Source of the DNA: Dolichospermum sp. DET69
GTDB taxonomy: Bacteria; Cyanobacteriota; Cyanobacteriia; Cyanobacteriales; Nostocaceae
Assembly (NCBI GenBank): GCA_017355425.1
Contig: CP070233.1
Location: 2,025,501 to 2,089,500 of the forward strand
Length of the DNA: 64,000 nt
Reading direction: 5' to 3'
In this document: positions 10,726 through 20,125 of the stretch, piece after piece
Numbering within the stretch: the stretch's first letter is position 1
How the letters are laid out: each line of letters begins with the position of its first letter
Position numbers and translations under genes: made by a program
The notes under the pieces: generated by a model
Databases searched by the model: none
What the model saw: only the letters and a program-made list of their open reading frames with translations
Told to the model about the DNA's origin: nothing

Positions 10726-11735
10726 TTCAACAACCCAGTTAATAAAGATGCCGGACGTTGACGACTGTGAGGCCAAGCAAAAGCATGGCGGAAAGCTGCA
10801 TCTTGACAAGCTTGTAATTGTTGAAAATTGATAATGTCGTAAGTCAAAAGATTTTCATATTCAAAGGGTAGACGCATATTATGTAATCCCGCATTGTCCG
10901 TACAAATGGCGATATCAACTCCAGCTTCAAAACATCGGTCAAAAACTAATTTTAGTTCACGGATATCCTGCAAAGTCCCTGTTTTTAAATAAGTTGTCGG
11001 ACAAACTTCTAAACACTGTCCTCTCCTGGCAATTTCTGGCAGTAATTCAGGATATAAAAAAGGAATTTGGATACCGTGACCAATTCGCATTAAATAGGGT
11101 AATAATTCTGGATAACAACCATCTTTTGTTTCATAAAGATGCCCAGTGGTATTAATACCCTGTGAATGAGCATAGTTATATAAACTTATCCATTCTGCCA
11201 TGCGTTCGGCATAATAGCGATCGCCACCAGCCACATCTACCGCACAGACATATTCCCTATTTTGTGCCGCTAAATCAATAATTGCCTTATTTACCTCAAA
11301 AGGTAAACGAGAGTGCATACAGAGAATTTGAGTAGTAACAATGGGATATTCGGGTACATGACTAGATTTACCCACAATATCGACAATTTCTGCCATCTTC
11401 TCAATTCTTTCGTTTTGACTTAGATGTTCAGGAGTTCGTAAATAGGGAGTATAACGTAATTCCAAATAAGCCAAATTCTCAAAAATATAAGCGCCACGTA
11501 ATAAGCGGTAAATAAAGTATGGTAAAGTTTCCACAGTTTGCACACTTTCAACCAGAGTATGCAGTTCTAGATATTCATCTAAAGTATTACGGGGACGAGT
11601 ATAAAAGTCTTCAAATTCTGAATATTCACTAAAGCGAGAAATCAACTCAGTATTATGACGCTGGAAATATCGCCACAATACACGAGGAACAACCGAACCA
11701 CCTAGATGCCGATGCAATTCTGCGTATAAAGCCAT
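10722..11735 (-). CDS. adenosine deaminase-family metal hydrolase
   Basis: Member of the adenosine/AMP deaminase branch of the amidohydrolase superfamily, with a TIM barrel and one metal ion. Visible motifs are the metal-binding HRHLGGS at residues 8-14 (canonical HxHLDGS), the RIGHGI strand, CPTTYLKTG (canonical CPxSN) and ICTDNAGL (canonical TDDP). The motif normally HAGE reads TTGHLYETKDG here, so the catalytic Glu is shifted or replaced. The substrate may thus differ from adenosine. I start at the internal ATG, which gives 337 residues opening on the barrel strand. The longer frame from 11783 adds 16 residues without support. It stands convergent to the rhodanese-fold gene. Confidence 0.8.
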   Translation of the reverse strand: MALYAELHRHLGGSVVPRVLWRYFQRHNTELISRFSEYSEFEDFYTRPRNTLDEYLELHTLVESVQTVETLPYFIYRLLRGAYIFENLAYLELRYTPYLRTPEHLSQNERIEKMAEIVDIVGKSSHVPEYPIVTTQILCMHSRLPFEVNKAIIDLAAQNREYVCAVDVAGGDRYYAERMAEWISLYNYAHSQGINTTGHLYETKDGCYPELLPYLMRIGHGIQIPFLYPELLPEIARRGQCLEVCPTTYLKTGTLQDIRELKLVFDRCFEAGVDIAICTDNAGLHNMRLPFEYENLLTYDIINFQQLQACQDAAFRHAFAWPHSRQRPASLLTGLLK

Positions 11736-11857
11736 AGGGGTATTTTGCCAGGAAAATTTCCCTGATTTTAACAAAAACCTCAATAAAAAAAATGGTCCTG
11801 CTGAAATTGAGCGAGAATAATAATTTTAATACAACTAACTTGACCCAGATGCCTATA

Positions 11858-12289
11858 TTATTGGGCTTCATTTCTCCTTTGCCAAAATTGCTGGAGAATC
11901 TCCCCTGGTTTTCTATCCCAGGTGTCAATATGCTCATATATCAAACCATCTGGATTTAATTTGTAAGTTGAATAACCATTAAAAAGTAACCTTGCTTGCC
12001 AAGGAACACGTAAAACACCGCGAACTGTCCATGTGGCTAGAATTGTGTCATTATCAGACTCAGATACATGATGTAAATCAAAAGCAATTTCGGTAAAAAA
12101 CAACCGAGCATGAAATCGTAAAGTCCAAAAAATTAACCGATAGTTAAATTTACCTTTAAATTTATTAACTGGGTCACGAAAATAGATATCATTTGTATAT
12201 ATTTCATAAGAAATATCCCGCTCAAATAGTGGAGGCAAATCCTGTTGCAGGGTTGTAATTAACTGTTTCATCTGTAATTGAGATTTCAT
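11858..12289 (-). CDS. DUF2358 family protein
   Basis: A 143-residue cytoplasmic protein conserved in cyanobacteria and plastid-bearing plants, with an NTF2-like cone fold inferred for this family. Characteristic stretches are DLPPLFERDISYEIYTNDIYF near residue 15-35, FKGKFNYRLIFWTLRF, and TWTVRGVLRVPWQ in the middle. No catalytic residues are established. It lies upstream of the adenosine-deaminase-family gene on the same strand with about 120 bases between them. A second ATG at residue 7 (MKQLITTLQQ) is an alternative start. Confidence 0.8.
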   Translation of the reverse strand: MKSQLQMKQLITTLQQDLPPLFERDISYEIYTNDIYFRDPVNKFKGKFNYRLIFWTLRFHARLFFTEIAFDLHHVSESDNDTILATWTVRGVLRVPWQARLLFNGYSTYKLNPDGLIYEHIDTWDRKPGEILQQFWQRRNEAQ

Positions 12290-12513
12290 GTAATGTATAT
12301 TTAGTAATCTGGATTACAAAACTTACGAAAAAAGCCATACAGCACTCTTAACATAAATTATTATCTATTGCGTATTGCCTATTCCTTATTACTGATCTAT
12401 GAAAAGAAATATCAAACTTGTGATTTAAATCAACATTTTTTAGCCAATTGGTGGGATAATGAATTTGTGAGGCAAAGAACAGATATAACTCCATTGTGAG
12501 AGGGGGAAATTTT

Positions 12514-12972
12514 ATGAAACTTCAACTATTAGCCATTATGGCCTTGATAACTCCCCTGTTTCTAGCTAATTCAGTTCAAGCTGGAAGCCAAAAAGATTTA
12601 CAGAAACTTTTGTCAACTAGAGAATGTATTCAGTGTAATCTATCAGGACTTAATCTCAGTGGTACTCATCTAATTGGTGCAGACTTGCGAGGCGCAAATC
12701 TTCAGGGTGCTAACCTTACAAATGCTAACTTAGAAGGTGCTGACTTGACTGGAGCAAACTTAGCAGGTGCTAATTTAACATCAGCTTTTGTTACTAACGT
12801 CAATTTGAAAAAAGCCAATTTAAACGGCGCAAACCTTACCCGGGCCACAATTAATGATTCCAACGTCTATCAAGCATCAATGGAGAATATGAACATTTCC
12901 GATGCTGGTATATTTAACACAGGAATTGGTATTGGTGGGGAAGATGGAGCTATGTTTCCTGATTGGGAGTAG
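12514..12972 (+). CDS. exported pentapeptide-repeat protein
   Basis: A signal peptide (MKLQLLAIMALITPLFLANS, cleavage near VQAGS) is followed by a CxxC-containing segment (ECIQCNLSG) and then tandem pentapeptides of the A(D/N)LxX type from about residue 40 to 120, including LRGANLQGANLTNANLEGAD. Such repeats build a right-handed quadrilateral beta-helix. The pairing of ECIQCNLSGxNLSG with the repeats is common in cyanobacterial exported pentapeptide proteins of unknown role. I start at ATG 12514 because a strong Shine-Dalgarno (gagaggggg) lies just upstream; the upstream GTG at 12496 lies before that site. No partner gene is apparent. Confidence 0.88.
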   Translation: MKLQLLAIMALITPLFLANSVQAGSQKDLQKLLSTRECIQCNLSGLNLSGTHLIGADLRGANLQGANLTNANLEGADLTGANLAGANLTSAFVTNVNLKKANLNGANLTRATINDSNVYQASMENMNISDAGIFNTGIGIGGEDGAMFPDWE

Positions 12973-13087
12973 GCTCGTCTTAAGATGGTGCTGAATTAGT
13001 GTATGAATTACAGCAGCTTTCAGCACTTCTGCACGACTTTTACACATTGAAGAACCTCAGCAAAACTGTGAATTAATGTCAATAAAC

Positions 13088-13191
13088 TAAGCTGTTACGC
13101 ATTTAAATTGTATAACCTGTTAGGAGTCTAAATATTGTGGGGTGGGCATCCCTGCCCGCCCGAATATTTAAATTAGCTGCGTTTTAGCTTA
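13088..13191. mobile_element. MITE-like element, copy 1 (ends taagct..acgca)
   Basis: Imperfect terminal inverted repeats (taagctgttacgca at the left, tgcgttttagctta at the right) enclose a core containing ttgtggggtgggcatccctg. A related, degenerate copy lies at 32796-32880. The right end stops six bases from the metK stop codon, so it may provide the 3' end of that transcript. Confidence 0.65.
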
Positions 13192-13196
13192 ACTGA

Positions 13197-14459
13197 TTAA
13201 GCAATTGTCGCTGAACTAGCTTCAGTTGCAGCTTGCTTTAACACATCCACTTTGTCAATGTGTTCCCAAGGTAAATCCAAATCCGTTCTCCCAAAATGAC
13301 CATAAGCTGCAACGTCCTGATAAAAACGTCCGCCTCTTTCACTTGGTAAGTTACGTAAATTGAACACATGGATAATTCCTGCTGGCCGGAGTTCAAAGTT
13401 ATCCTTGACTAAGTTCAACAGAATCTCATCATCTATTTTACCCGTGCCGAAAGTATCAACAAAGATACTCACAGGACGAGCTACACCAATGGCGTAACTT
13501 AGCTGTACTTCACATTTATCTGCCAACCCAGCCGCAACAATATTTTTTGCTGCATAACGAGCCGCATAAGCTGCTGAACGGTCTACTTTCGTGGGATCTT
13601 TACCAGAAAAAGCCCCGCCACCATGTCGAGAATAACCACCGTAGGTATCAACAATGATTTTCCGTCCTGTTAACCCGGAATCTCCTTGGGGTCCACCAAT
13701 GACAAACTTACCGGTGGGGTTAACCAAAAACTTAGTCTCTTGACTTGGCTTGATAGTAATATCCCCAAATATAGGTTCTACTACTTCTTTCCACAGGTCA
13801 GCTTTAATCTTGGCCTGTACCCCAGCATCATCAATAATCTCCCCAATGGTAGCTGTATGTTGGGTGGAAATTAAGATGGTGTCAATACCTACAGGTTTTC
13901 CATCTTCATAAACTACGGTAACTTGGGTTTTACCGTCAGGACGCAGATAAGGGAGAATACCAGCTTTGCGAACTCCTGCCAATCTCCGAGCAATGCGGTG
14001 CGCTAAACTGATGGGTAAAGGCATAAGTTCTGGGGTTTCGTTGCAAGCAAAACCAAACATGATACCTTGATCACCAGCACCGATTTTATCGAATAGTTCT
14101 TCACTATCCTCAGTTCGGGCTTCTTTGGCAGAATTTACACCTTGAGCAATATCGGCTGATTGTTCATCCAAAGCGATTAAGACACTGGCACTATCCGCAG
14201 AAAAGCCATTACCAGCGTCAGTATAGCCAATTTCCGCAATTTTTTTACGGGCAAGATTGACATAATTAACATGACCTTTGGTGGTAATTTCTCCAGTAAT
14301 TAGCACCAAACCAGTATTAACTACAACTTCTGCTGCTACACGGCTATTTGGGTCTTCTGCTAATAGCGCGTCAATGATGGTATCCGAGATTTGATCACAG
14401 ATTTTATCTGGATGACCTTCTGTAACTGACTCGGAAGTAAATAAATAGCGTCGAGACAA
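13197..14459 (-). CDS. metK: S-adenosylmethionine synthetase, TTG start
   Basis: Makes S-adenosylmethionine from ATP and methionine; it supplies, among others, the methyltransferase at 6710. Motifs seen: [12 protein letters not shown] near the N-terminus, the ATP-binding [12 protein letters not shown], and the P-loop-like [17 protein letters not shown] place the start at TTG 14459 ([11 protein letters not shown]), giving 420 residues, the family length. A perfect AGGAGG lies 8 bases upstream of that TTG, and homologues begin at this SRRYLF segment. The ATG at 14489 would put the Shine-Dalgarno inside the gene and add ten unconserved residues. No SAM riboswitch is recognisable in the leader. 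Confidence 0.93.
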   Translation of the reverse strand: MSRRYLFTSESVTEGHPDKICDQISDTIIDALLAEDPNSRVAAEVVVNTGLVLITGEITTKGHVNYVNLARKKIAEIGYTDAGNGFSADSASVLIALDEQSADIAQGVNSAKEARTEDSEELFDKIGAGDQGIMFGFACNETPELMPLPISLAHRIARRLAGVRKAGILPYLRPDGKTQVTVVYEDGKPVGIDTILISTQHTATIGEIIDDAGVQAKIKADLWKEVVEPIFGDITIKPSQETKFLVNPTGKFVIGGPQGDSGLTGRKIIVDTYGGYSRHGGGAFSGKDPTKVDRSAAYAARYAAKNIVAAGLADKCEVQLSYAIGVARPVSIFVDTFGTGKIDDEILLNLVKDNFELRPAGIIHVFNLRNLPSERGGRFYQDVAAYGHFGRTDLDLPWEHIDKVDVLKQAATEASSATIA

Positions 14460-14467
14460 AGGAATTT

Positions 14468-14473
14468 CCTCCT
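14468..14473 (-). promoter_or_regulatory. Shine-Dalgarno site deciding the metK TTG start
   Basis: AGGAGG on the minus strand with 8 bases to the TTG at 14459. It lies inside the longer ATG-initiated reading frame, which argues against that frame's start. Confidence 0.8.
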
Positions 14474-14603
14474 GATAGAATGTGTTCACTGATGAAATAC
14501 ATCAGTTACTAATTTCTGAAATCATAACAATATTTACAGTTTTTGTAATAAGTATCTTTTATCTCAGTGTCTAAATGCTTGTATGTATAACAAGAGGCAC
14601 TCA

Positions 14604-14634
14604 GATCCCCGACTTCTTTGAGAAGTCGGGGATC
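14604..14634. repeat. dispersed hairpin repeat (gatccccgacttctt family)
   Basis: A perfect 14-base stem gatccccgacttct with a short loop. Relatives with sequence changes, some compensated on both arms, are at 26484-26512, 27659-27689, 31633-31663 and 32902-32932. No T-run follows this copy, so it is not a standard terminator on either strand. Confidence 0.85.
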
Positions 14635-14683
14635 TTGTTGTTGAGAGTATCTACCAGAAAAGTCCTCAGTAACCTGAGATTTG

Positions 14684-14771
14684 ATCACCGTGACGGTTTT
14701 GGTAACTATAAAGGATACAATACTTCAAATACACGGTAGTGGTAACTATATCTTTATAAAACGACGGTGAT
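14684..14771 (+). promoter_or_regulatory. candidate operator region of the CHAT/AAA gene
   Basis: Two perfect direct repeats of ggtaactata at 14701-14710 and 14741-14750, exactly 40 bases apart. They are framed by an inverted repeat: atcaccgt at 14684-14691 and acggtgat at 14764-14771, the latter overlapping the start codon. A related taactatatc lies at about 20048-20057, upstream of the Trypco1-like gene. Operator function is inference. Confidence 0.4.
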
Positions 14772-16422
14772 GAAAAAAATTCTTATTTTAACCGCTAACC
14801 CCACCAACACAAAACCGTTGCGTTTAAGTGAAGAAGTCAGGGAAATCAAAAGTGCTTGGGAGCGTTCCCAAAACCGTGAACAATTTATAATTATTGTGGA
14901 AGAAGCAGTCCGTCTTCAAGAATTTCGTCGTACCCTATTAGATCATAAGCCAGATATTGTGCATTTCTCAGGACATGGTGGAGGAGAACAGGGTTTAGCT
15001 TTAATGGCAGATAATGGAGAAGCCTTTTTAGTCAAAGTTGCTCCTTTAGCTAAATTGTTTAAAGCATTACAAGAAATCTTTTTTATTGATTGTGTTTTTC
15101 TCAATGCTTGTTATTCAGATGTACAAGCAGAAGATATTTATCCTTATGTTAATTATGTCGTCGGGATGAATCAAAAAATTGGTGATGAAGCCGCTAAACA
15201 ATTTGCTATTGGTTTCTACGATACTTTATTTGCAGGACAATCAATTAAAAGTGCTTTTGATTTAGGATGTAATGCGATTGAAATGGAAAATATTCCAGAG
15301 CATTTAACTCCGGTTTTGAGGACAAAAGATTCAACAACTAAAAAAGCTATTATTCAGGGTGTACCTGAGTCGAAATCTGAACCTATTCAACTAAGAGATA
15401 TTAATATTCCTTTTGAAAATTTAGATGGTCAAGTCCCCCTAAATTCTCCCTTTTATGTTGAACGTCCTCCCATTGAAGCTACCTGTTATACTGCTATTGT
15501 AAAACCTGGGGCATTAATTAGGATTAAAGCACCTCGACAAATGGGGAAAACTTCATTAATGAGTAGGATTTTAGATCAAGGAGAAAAGCAAGGTTATCGA
15601 ACAGGATTTATTAATTTATGGAGTCGAGAATTATTTAAAAATCTGGATAGTTTTTTAGAGTCTTTTTGTGCCAATGTCAGTTTAGAATTAGGGATTGAAG
15701 AAAAGATAGATCAATATTGGAAACCTCAGCGTTATAGCAGTCAAACTAATTGTACAAATTACTTCCAATCCTATCTTTTAAAAGAATTGCAACAGCCTGT
15801 AATTCTAGGATTAGATGAGGTAGATAGAATCTTTCAATATAGTGAAATCGCTGATGAATTTTTCACTATGTTACGTTCATGGCATGAAAAAGGCAAAAAT
15901 AATGAAACTTGGCAAAAACTGAGATTAGTTATTTCCCATTCTCAAGAAGTTTATATTTCTTTGGATGTGAATAAATCTCCTTTTAATGTGGGTTTACCAA
16001 TTGATTTAAATAAGTTTAGTTTAGCACAGGTTCAGGATTTAGTTAAACGACATGGGTTGCAATGGTCAGATACAGAAATTAATCAATTAATGGGGATGAT
16101 TGACGGTCATACTTATTTGGTGAGAACAGCATTATATCATATTGCCACTAACGACTTAACTTTAAAGCAATTTTTAGCAATTGCTCCCACTGAAGAAGGA
16201 TTATATGAAGACCATTTGTATCGTCATCTTTTAATTTTGGAAGAAAATAAACAACTAAAATCAGCCATGTTAAAATTAGTGAATAGTGATGATGCAGTTA
16301 CATTAGAACCAATTTATGCTTTTAAATTAAAAAGTATGGGATTAGCAGAATCAAAAGGTAATAAGGTAATTCCCCTGTGTAATTTGTATCGTATTTATTT
16401 TAGCGATCGCTTGCAAGATTAA
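14770..16422 (+). CDS. CHAT-domain (caspase-like) protease fused to an AAA-like NTPase
   Basis: Residues 1-180 form a CHAT (caspase HetF associated with TPR) domain with the expected dyad: His69 in VHFSGHGG and Cys114 in FLNACYSD. Residues about 205-550 are a cyanobacterial AAA-like/STAND-type NTPase, with a P-loop-like KAPRQMGKTSLM (252-263), a Walker-B-like ILGLDEVDRIF (344-354) and a winged-helix-like C-terminus. CHAT proteases are known effectors of regulated proteolysis or abortive-infection responses when fused to NTPase switches. Both CHAT active-site residues are present. GTG 14767 directly precedes the ATG and is an alternative start. It is followed, 148 bases on, by a second AAA-like gene on the same strand. 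Substrate and trigger are unknown. Confidence 0.85.
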   Translation: MKKILILTANPTNTKPLRLSEEVREIKSAWERSQNREQFIIIVEEAVRLQEFRRTLLDHKPDIVHFSGHGGGEQGLALMADNGEAFLVKVAPLAKLFKALQEIFFIDCVFLNACYSDVQAEDIYPYVNYVVGMNQKIGDEAAKQFAIGFYDTLFAGQSIKSAFDLGCNAIEMENIPEHLTPVLRTKDSTTKKAIIQGVPESKSEPIQLRDINIPFENLDGQVPLNSPFYVERPPIEATCYTAIVKPGALIRIKAPRQMGKTSLMSRILDQGEKQGYRTGFINLWSRELFKNLDSFLESFCANVSLELGIEEKIDQYWKPQRYSSQTNCTNYFQSYLLKELQQPVILGLDEVDRIFQYSEIADEFFTMLRSWHEKGKNNETWQKLRLVISHSQEVYISLDVNKSPFNVGLPIDLNKFSLAQVQDLVKRHGLQWSDTEINQLMGMIDGHTYLVRTALYHIATNDLTLKQFLAIAPTEEGLYEDHLYRHLLILEENKQLKSAMLKLVNSDDAVTLEPIYAFKLKSMGLAESKGNKVIPLCNLYRIYFSDRLQD

Positions 16423-16470
16423 TTGATGTCATTTAAAATAATGACAATTAACTAAATTTAACCACTGATA

Positions 16471-16557
16471 ATTGGTAATTGGTAATTGGTAATTGGTGAT
16501 AAAATCCCCATTCTCATCCTGTTTATCCTTTAATCCTGGAAATCCTGATTCAGACAG
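16471..16557. repeat. composite repeat: aattggt heptamers plus 'cctgattcagaca' core
   Basis: Four aattggt heptamers run into a degenerate segment ending aatcctgattcagacag. The same composite occurs in inverse orientation at 32991-33082. The open frame of the next gene extends through this repeat from TTG 16493, which shows that the extension is not real coding sequence. Confidence 0.8.
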
Positions 16558-16570
16558 TTTAGACATAAAA

Positions 16571-19318
16571 ATGGAAAATTTAAACTCAGTTAATTATGAA
16601 TATCAAGTAGGTGGTTCGCTCCCAGCTTCTGCTCCTACTTATGTTACCAGAAAAGCCGATAATGAACTATATCAAGCCATAAAAAAGGGAGAATTTTGTT
16701 ATGTTTTAAAAAACTCCCGACAAATGGGTAAATCTTCTTTAAGAGTTCAAACAATGAAACGGCTTAAAGAAGTAGATGGATTTGCTTGTGCTGCTATTGA
16801 TTTAACTGATATTGGTTCAGCCAATATTACTCCTTTACAATGGTATGCAGGAATTATTAATGAATTAATTAATACCTTTGAATTAAATGAAAAATGTGAT
16901 ATAGATAGTTGGTGGGATAAATATGACCAAGAATCTTTGTCTGCGGTTAATTTCTTTGGTAATTTTCTCCGAGATATTCTTTTAAAATATGTTGAATCAA
17001 ATATCGTTATTTTTATAGATGAAATTGATAGTATCATCAGTTTACAGTTTAATGTTGATGATTTTTTTGCTCTAATTCGCTCTTTTTATAATCGTCGAGT
17101 TGATAATATTGAATATAATCGTCTGAGTTTTGTATTATTAGGTGTAGCTACTCCCAGCGATTTAATTCAAGATAAAACTCGAACTCCTTTTAATATTGGT
17201 TATGGCGTAGAATTAACAGGTTTTACCTTTGCAGAATCTCAAGCATTAGCAAAGGGATTAAGTGTTAAAACAAATCAACCAGAAAAGTTATTAGAATTAA
17301 TTTTAAACTGGACTGGGGGACAACCTTTTTTAACGCAGAAAGTCTGTAATTTAGTTTTAAATTCTTCTGATTTATCTGAAGGAAATGAAGAAGCATGGTT
17401 AGAAAATTTAATCAGAACTAACATTATTGAAAATTGGCAAGCAAAAGATGAACCGGAACATTTACGCACCATTGAAAGACGGATTTTATTTGATGAACAA
17501 ATGGCAGGTGAATTATTAGATATTTATCAAAAGATTTATCAACAAGGGGAAGTAGTTACTCAGAATACTGGAGAGGAAGCAAAGTTACCGTTATCGGGTT
17601 TGGTGGTGAAAATAAATAATTATTTACAGATTTATAATCCCATTTATCGAGAAGTTTTTAATCAACAATGGATTGATAATCAATTAGCTGATTTACGTCC
17701 CTATTTTGAGTCTTTCAATGATTGGGTAAAATCAGATTATTCGCATAAGCACCTGTTAAAAGGTAAGATGTTAAAAGAAGCTACAGTTTGGGCAAAAGAT
17801 AAAAGATTAAGCTCTTTAGATAAACAGTATTTAGATGATTCTCAAAAATTAGAATATAAAAGAAATATTAAGAATATATTTGTGGTTTTCGCAATCGCAA
17901 GTGTTGCCACAGGGGTGGTAGTTGGACTTATCGGTGCATTTAGTTGGTATCAGTATAAATATGCTTTTTGTCCTATTGGAGAAAGAATAGAAGGGAGTGA
18001 TAGATGTGTTAGAAACATCAAAACTAGTGGTGAACAATCTAAAATATTTATCGATGATATAAATTTCCATCTGGATAAGGGAAGCGAATATTTTAAAAAA
18101 GGAGATTATCAAAATGCAGAGAAATTTTTTTATTTAGCTAAAGAGGCTAATCGTACTGACCCAATTCCCCAAATATATTTGAATAATACTAAAGCTAGGT
18201 TAGCAAGTCAAGCAGGGAAAGGAAAACCTTTAAAGCTGGCAGTTGTAGCTGGAATTGATTTTTACAAATCTACGTCTGAAGAAATTTTTATGGGTGTAGC
18301 TGATGCTCAAGATGAATTTAATAAGATTGGAGGAAAAAATGGCAGATTGCTAGAGATAGTTATTGCGAATGATGCTAATCAACCAGAAACATCAAAAAAA
18401 GTAGCAGAAAAGTTAGTTAATGAGTCAGATATTTTAGGAATTATTGGACATCATGCAAGTGAGAGTAGTGAGGTAGCAATACCTATTTACAGACGAAAAG
18501 GATTAGCAATAGTATCTCCTTCAAGTTCTAGCAGCAAATTGAAGGACGATGTATTTTTTCGAGTTATCCAAACTACAACAGAAGCAGCCAAACTTTATGC
18601 AAAGTATATCAAAAATACTTTACATTCAGATAGTATAGCAATTTTTTACGATCAGAAAGGTGTTTATAGTCAAAGTTTGCAAGAAGATTTTATAAAAGCT
18701 TTTGATGATTTAGGAGGAAAAGTTGATATTAATGATACTTCTGTTTTTGATCGGGAACAAACAAGTCCACCAGATGTTGATGCAGAAATTGATATAATGA
18801 TCTCAAACCAAATAAAAACAGTTTTTTTAATACCTGGTGTAAAAACAAATTCAATATTAAGAGCTTTTGCAAGAGCGAGTCAGGAAAAAACAAAAAAACT
18901 GAACATAGAAAACCTAAACATAATATTCCCTACGTCTGTTTTTGAACAGCCAACTTTAGATATAGGGGGTGATGCTGTTGAGGGTGCAAGTTTGGCCATA
19001 CCTTGTGTAAACAAAACATCTTTATATATGAAAGGTGCAATAAAAAGATGGCAACAAAAAAATATTTATTGGCGTACCATGACTGGATATGATGCAACCC
19101 AAGCATTTATAGGAGCTATTAATAAATCATCGAATGAACCGACAAGATCAGAAATTCTCAAGAATTTGAAAACTCTGACACTCCCTGTTGAAAAAACCTC
19201 TGGCTATGGATTAAATTGGTCAAAGGAAAATGGCTATTTGTATCAATCTAATATTAATAGTTCATATTGTATGTATAAGATTGAAAATGGTCAATTTAAA
19301 GAAGTTTTGGTTAAGTAG
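16571..19318 (+). CDS. membrane receptor: AAA-like NTPase, one TM helix, TPR-like linker, type-1 solute-binding domain
   Basis: 915 residues from ATG 16571. Residues 1-375 are an AAA-like domain of the same kind as the preceding gene, with [12 protein letters not shown] (47-58) and [11 protein letters not shown] (145-155). Residues 435-458 form a single transmembrane helix. A cysteine-containing segment (CPIGER) and a short TPR-like stretch ([20 protein letters not shown]) follow, then residues 554-915 resemble branched-chain-amino-acid-type periplasmic binding proteins ([40 protein letters not shown]). The architecture suggests a cytoplasmic NTPase controlled by an external ligand. The upstream in-frame TTG at 16493 lies within a dispersed repeat and is rejected. 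It probably works with the CHAT protease encoded just before it. Confidence 0.83.
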   Translation: MENLNSVNYEYQVGGSLPASAPTYVTRKADNELYQAIKKGEFCYVLKNSRQMGKSSLRVQTMKRLKEVDGFACAAIDLTDIGSANITPLQWYAGIINELINTFELNEKCDIDSWWDKYDQESLSAVNFFGNFLRDILLKYVESNIVIFIDEIDSIISLQFNVDDFFALIRSFYNRRVDNIEYNRLSFVLLGVATPSDLIQDKTRTPFNIGYGVELTGFTFAESQALAKGLSVKTNQPEKLLELILNWTGGQPFLTQKVCNLVLNSSDLSEGNEEAWLENLIRTNIIENWQAKDEPEHLRTIERRILFDEQMAGELLDIYQKIYQQGEVVTQNTGEEAKLPLSGLVVKINNYLQIYNPIYREVFNQQWIDNQLADLRPYFESFNDWVKSDYSHKHLLKGKMLKEATVWAKDKRLSSLDKQYLDDSQKLEYKRNIKNIFVVFAIASVATGVVVGLIGAFSWYQYKYAFCPIGERIEGSDRCVRNIKTSGEQSKIFIDDINFHLDKGSEYFKKGDYQNAEKFFYLAKEANRTDPIPQIYLNNTKARLASQAGKGKPLKLAVVAGIDFYKSTSEEIFMGVADAQDEFNKIGGKNGRLLEIVIANDANQPETSKKVAEKLVNESDILGIIGHHASESSEVAIPIYRRKGLAIVSPSSSSSKLKDDVFFRVIQTTTEAAKLYAKYIKNTLHSDSIAIFYDQKGVYSQSLQEDFIKAFDDLGGKVDINDTSVFDREQTSPPDVDAEIDIMISNQIKTVFLIPGVKTNSILRAFARASQEKTKKLNIENLNIIFPTSVFEQPTLDIGGDAVEGASLAIPCVNKTSLYMKGAIKRWQQKNIYWRTMTGYDATQAFIGAINKSSNEPTRSEILKNLKTLTLPVEKTSGYGLNWSKENGYLYQSNINSSYCMYKIENGQFKEVLVK

Positions 19319-19370
19319 TCTACCAGAAACTTATCCAATTTATTCCACATTAGCGACAATCATTGATTTT

Positions 19371-19397
19371 GTTGGGTTTCACTGCGTTCAACCCAAC
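19371..19397. repeat. dispersed hairpin gttgggtt...aacccaac
   Basis: An imperfect hairpin with gttgggtt and aacccaac arms, at the 3' ends of two converging genes. Relatives occur near 4561, 27600 and 55798. It may terminate transcription from either side but lacks a T-run. Confidence 0.65.
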
Positions 19398-19694
19398 CTA
19401 CTGATCTGAAAATTGATTTTCTATATCTCTAGATTGATGAAAAATCCTCACAATTTCTAAACTTGCAGAATTTTGAGTATAGAATATAATATATGGCTTA
19501 ACAGGAAAACTACGAAGTCCTGTTTGTAGTTCGTCTCTTTTTGTTCCCATATTAGGAAATTGAGCTAACATCGGAAATTTATCAAGAATTTGTGCAATTT
19601 TTTGGTCTGCTAATATTTCATTTTGTTGAGCGAGATAAATCCAAATATCTTCTAAATCTTTCTCTGCTAGTTTGGAAATCCGAAAGTGATTCAT
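19398..19694 (-). CDS. RelE/ParE-family toxin
   Basis: A 98-residue ParE-type toxin: N-terminal FRISKLAEKDLEDIWIYLAQ, central FPNMGTKRDELQTGLRSFPV and the final strand VRIFHQSRDIEN. The family poisons gyrase or cleaves ribosome-bound mRNA; the central MGTKRDEL segment is typical of ParE-like members. Its start overlaps the stop of the antitoxin gene by 4 bases, the usual antitoxin-first coupled order. It lies between the AAA/solute-binding receptor and the Trypco1-like gene, on the opposite strand, so it is a separate transcription unit. Confidence 0.9.
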   Translation of the reverse strand: MNHFRISKLAEKDLEDIWIYLAQQNEILADQKIAQILDKFPMLAQFPNMGTKRDELQTGLRSFPVKPYIIFYTQNSASLEIVRIFHQSRDIENQFSDQ

Positions 19695-19984
19695 TCAGAT
19701 ATTTCTCCTTGTAGACGTTCCCGACCTCGTGCTTTAATTGAAGTTATGAGAGTAGATAAATTATTTTCATCGTATTCTGTGTATTCACCGTTTTGGAGTT
19801 GTTGAATACCTGCGGCTATATCCTGTTTTAAGGATTCAATATTTTGTGTTTTCTGGTGTTCAATTAGTCGAGAGTGTTGAATTTTTTCTACTAAGATTTG
19901 ATATTCTTCTTGAGAAAGTGAAAGGATAATTTGAGTGAGAGAGTCAAGAAGTCGAGTATTAATTGTAGAAATGAGTTGGTTCAT
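19691..19984 (-). CDS. antitoxin of the ParE-family toxin
   Basis: A 97-residue protein whose C-terminal part (DIAAGIQQLQNGEYTEYDENNL) matches the toxin-wrapping segment common in cyanobacterial ParD-like antitoxins. The N-terminal half is helical and may form the dimer/DNA-binding region, although no clear ribbon-helix-helix is seen. The next gene overlaps its stop by 4 bases. Autoregulation at its promoter, between 19985 and 20125, is likely for the family but not shown by the sequence. Confidence 0.82.
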   Translation of the reverse strand: MNQLISTINTRLLDSLTQIILSLSQEEYQILVEKIQHSRLIEHQKTQNIESLKQDIAAGIQQLQNGEYTEYDENNLSTLITSIKARGRERLQGEISE

Positions 19985-20125
19985 AAGGCAATAATGTTAA
20001 CAATTAGGTAATTGGTAGAATTATAACACAATCTCGTGGTAATATAATAACTATATCCTGGTATTGAGTCGCGCTTTGGTCGTGGTATTAGATGACTGCT
20101 ACATTTTAAAAGATAATTTACCTTT

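Noticed and set aside
14490-14766. SAM riboswitch upstream of metK
   Set aside because: The leader contains only a hairpin repeat; none of the conserved SAM-I or SAM-II core segments is recognisable.
16493-16570. N-terminal extension of the AAA/solute-binding gene from TTG
   Set aside because: The extension lies in a dispersed composite repeat also present at 32991; homologous protein sequence starts at the ATG at 16571.
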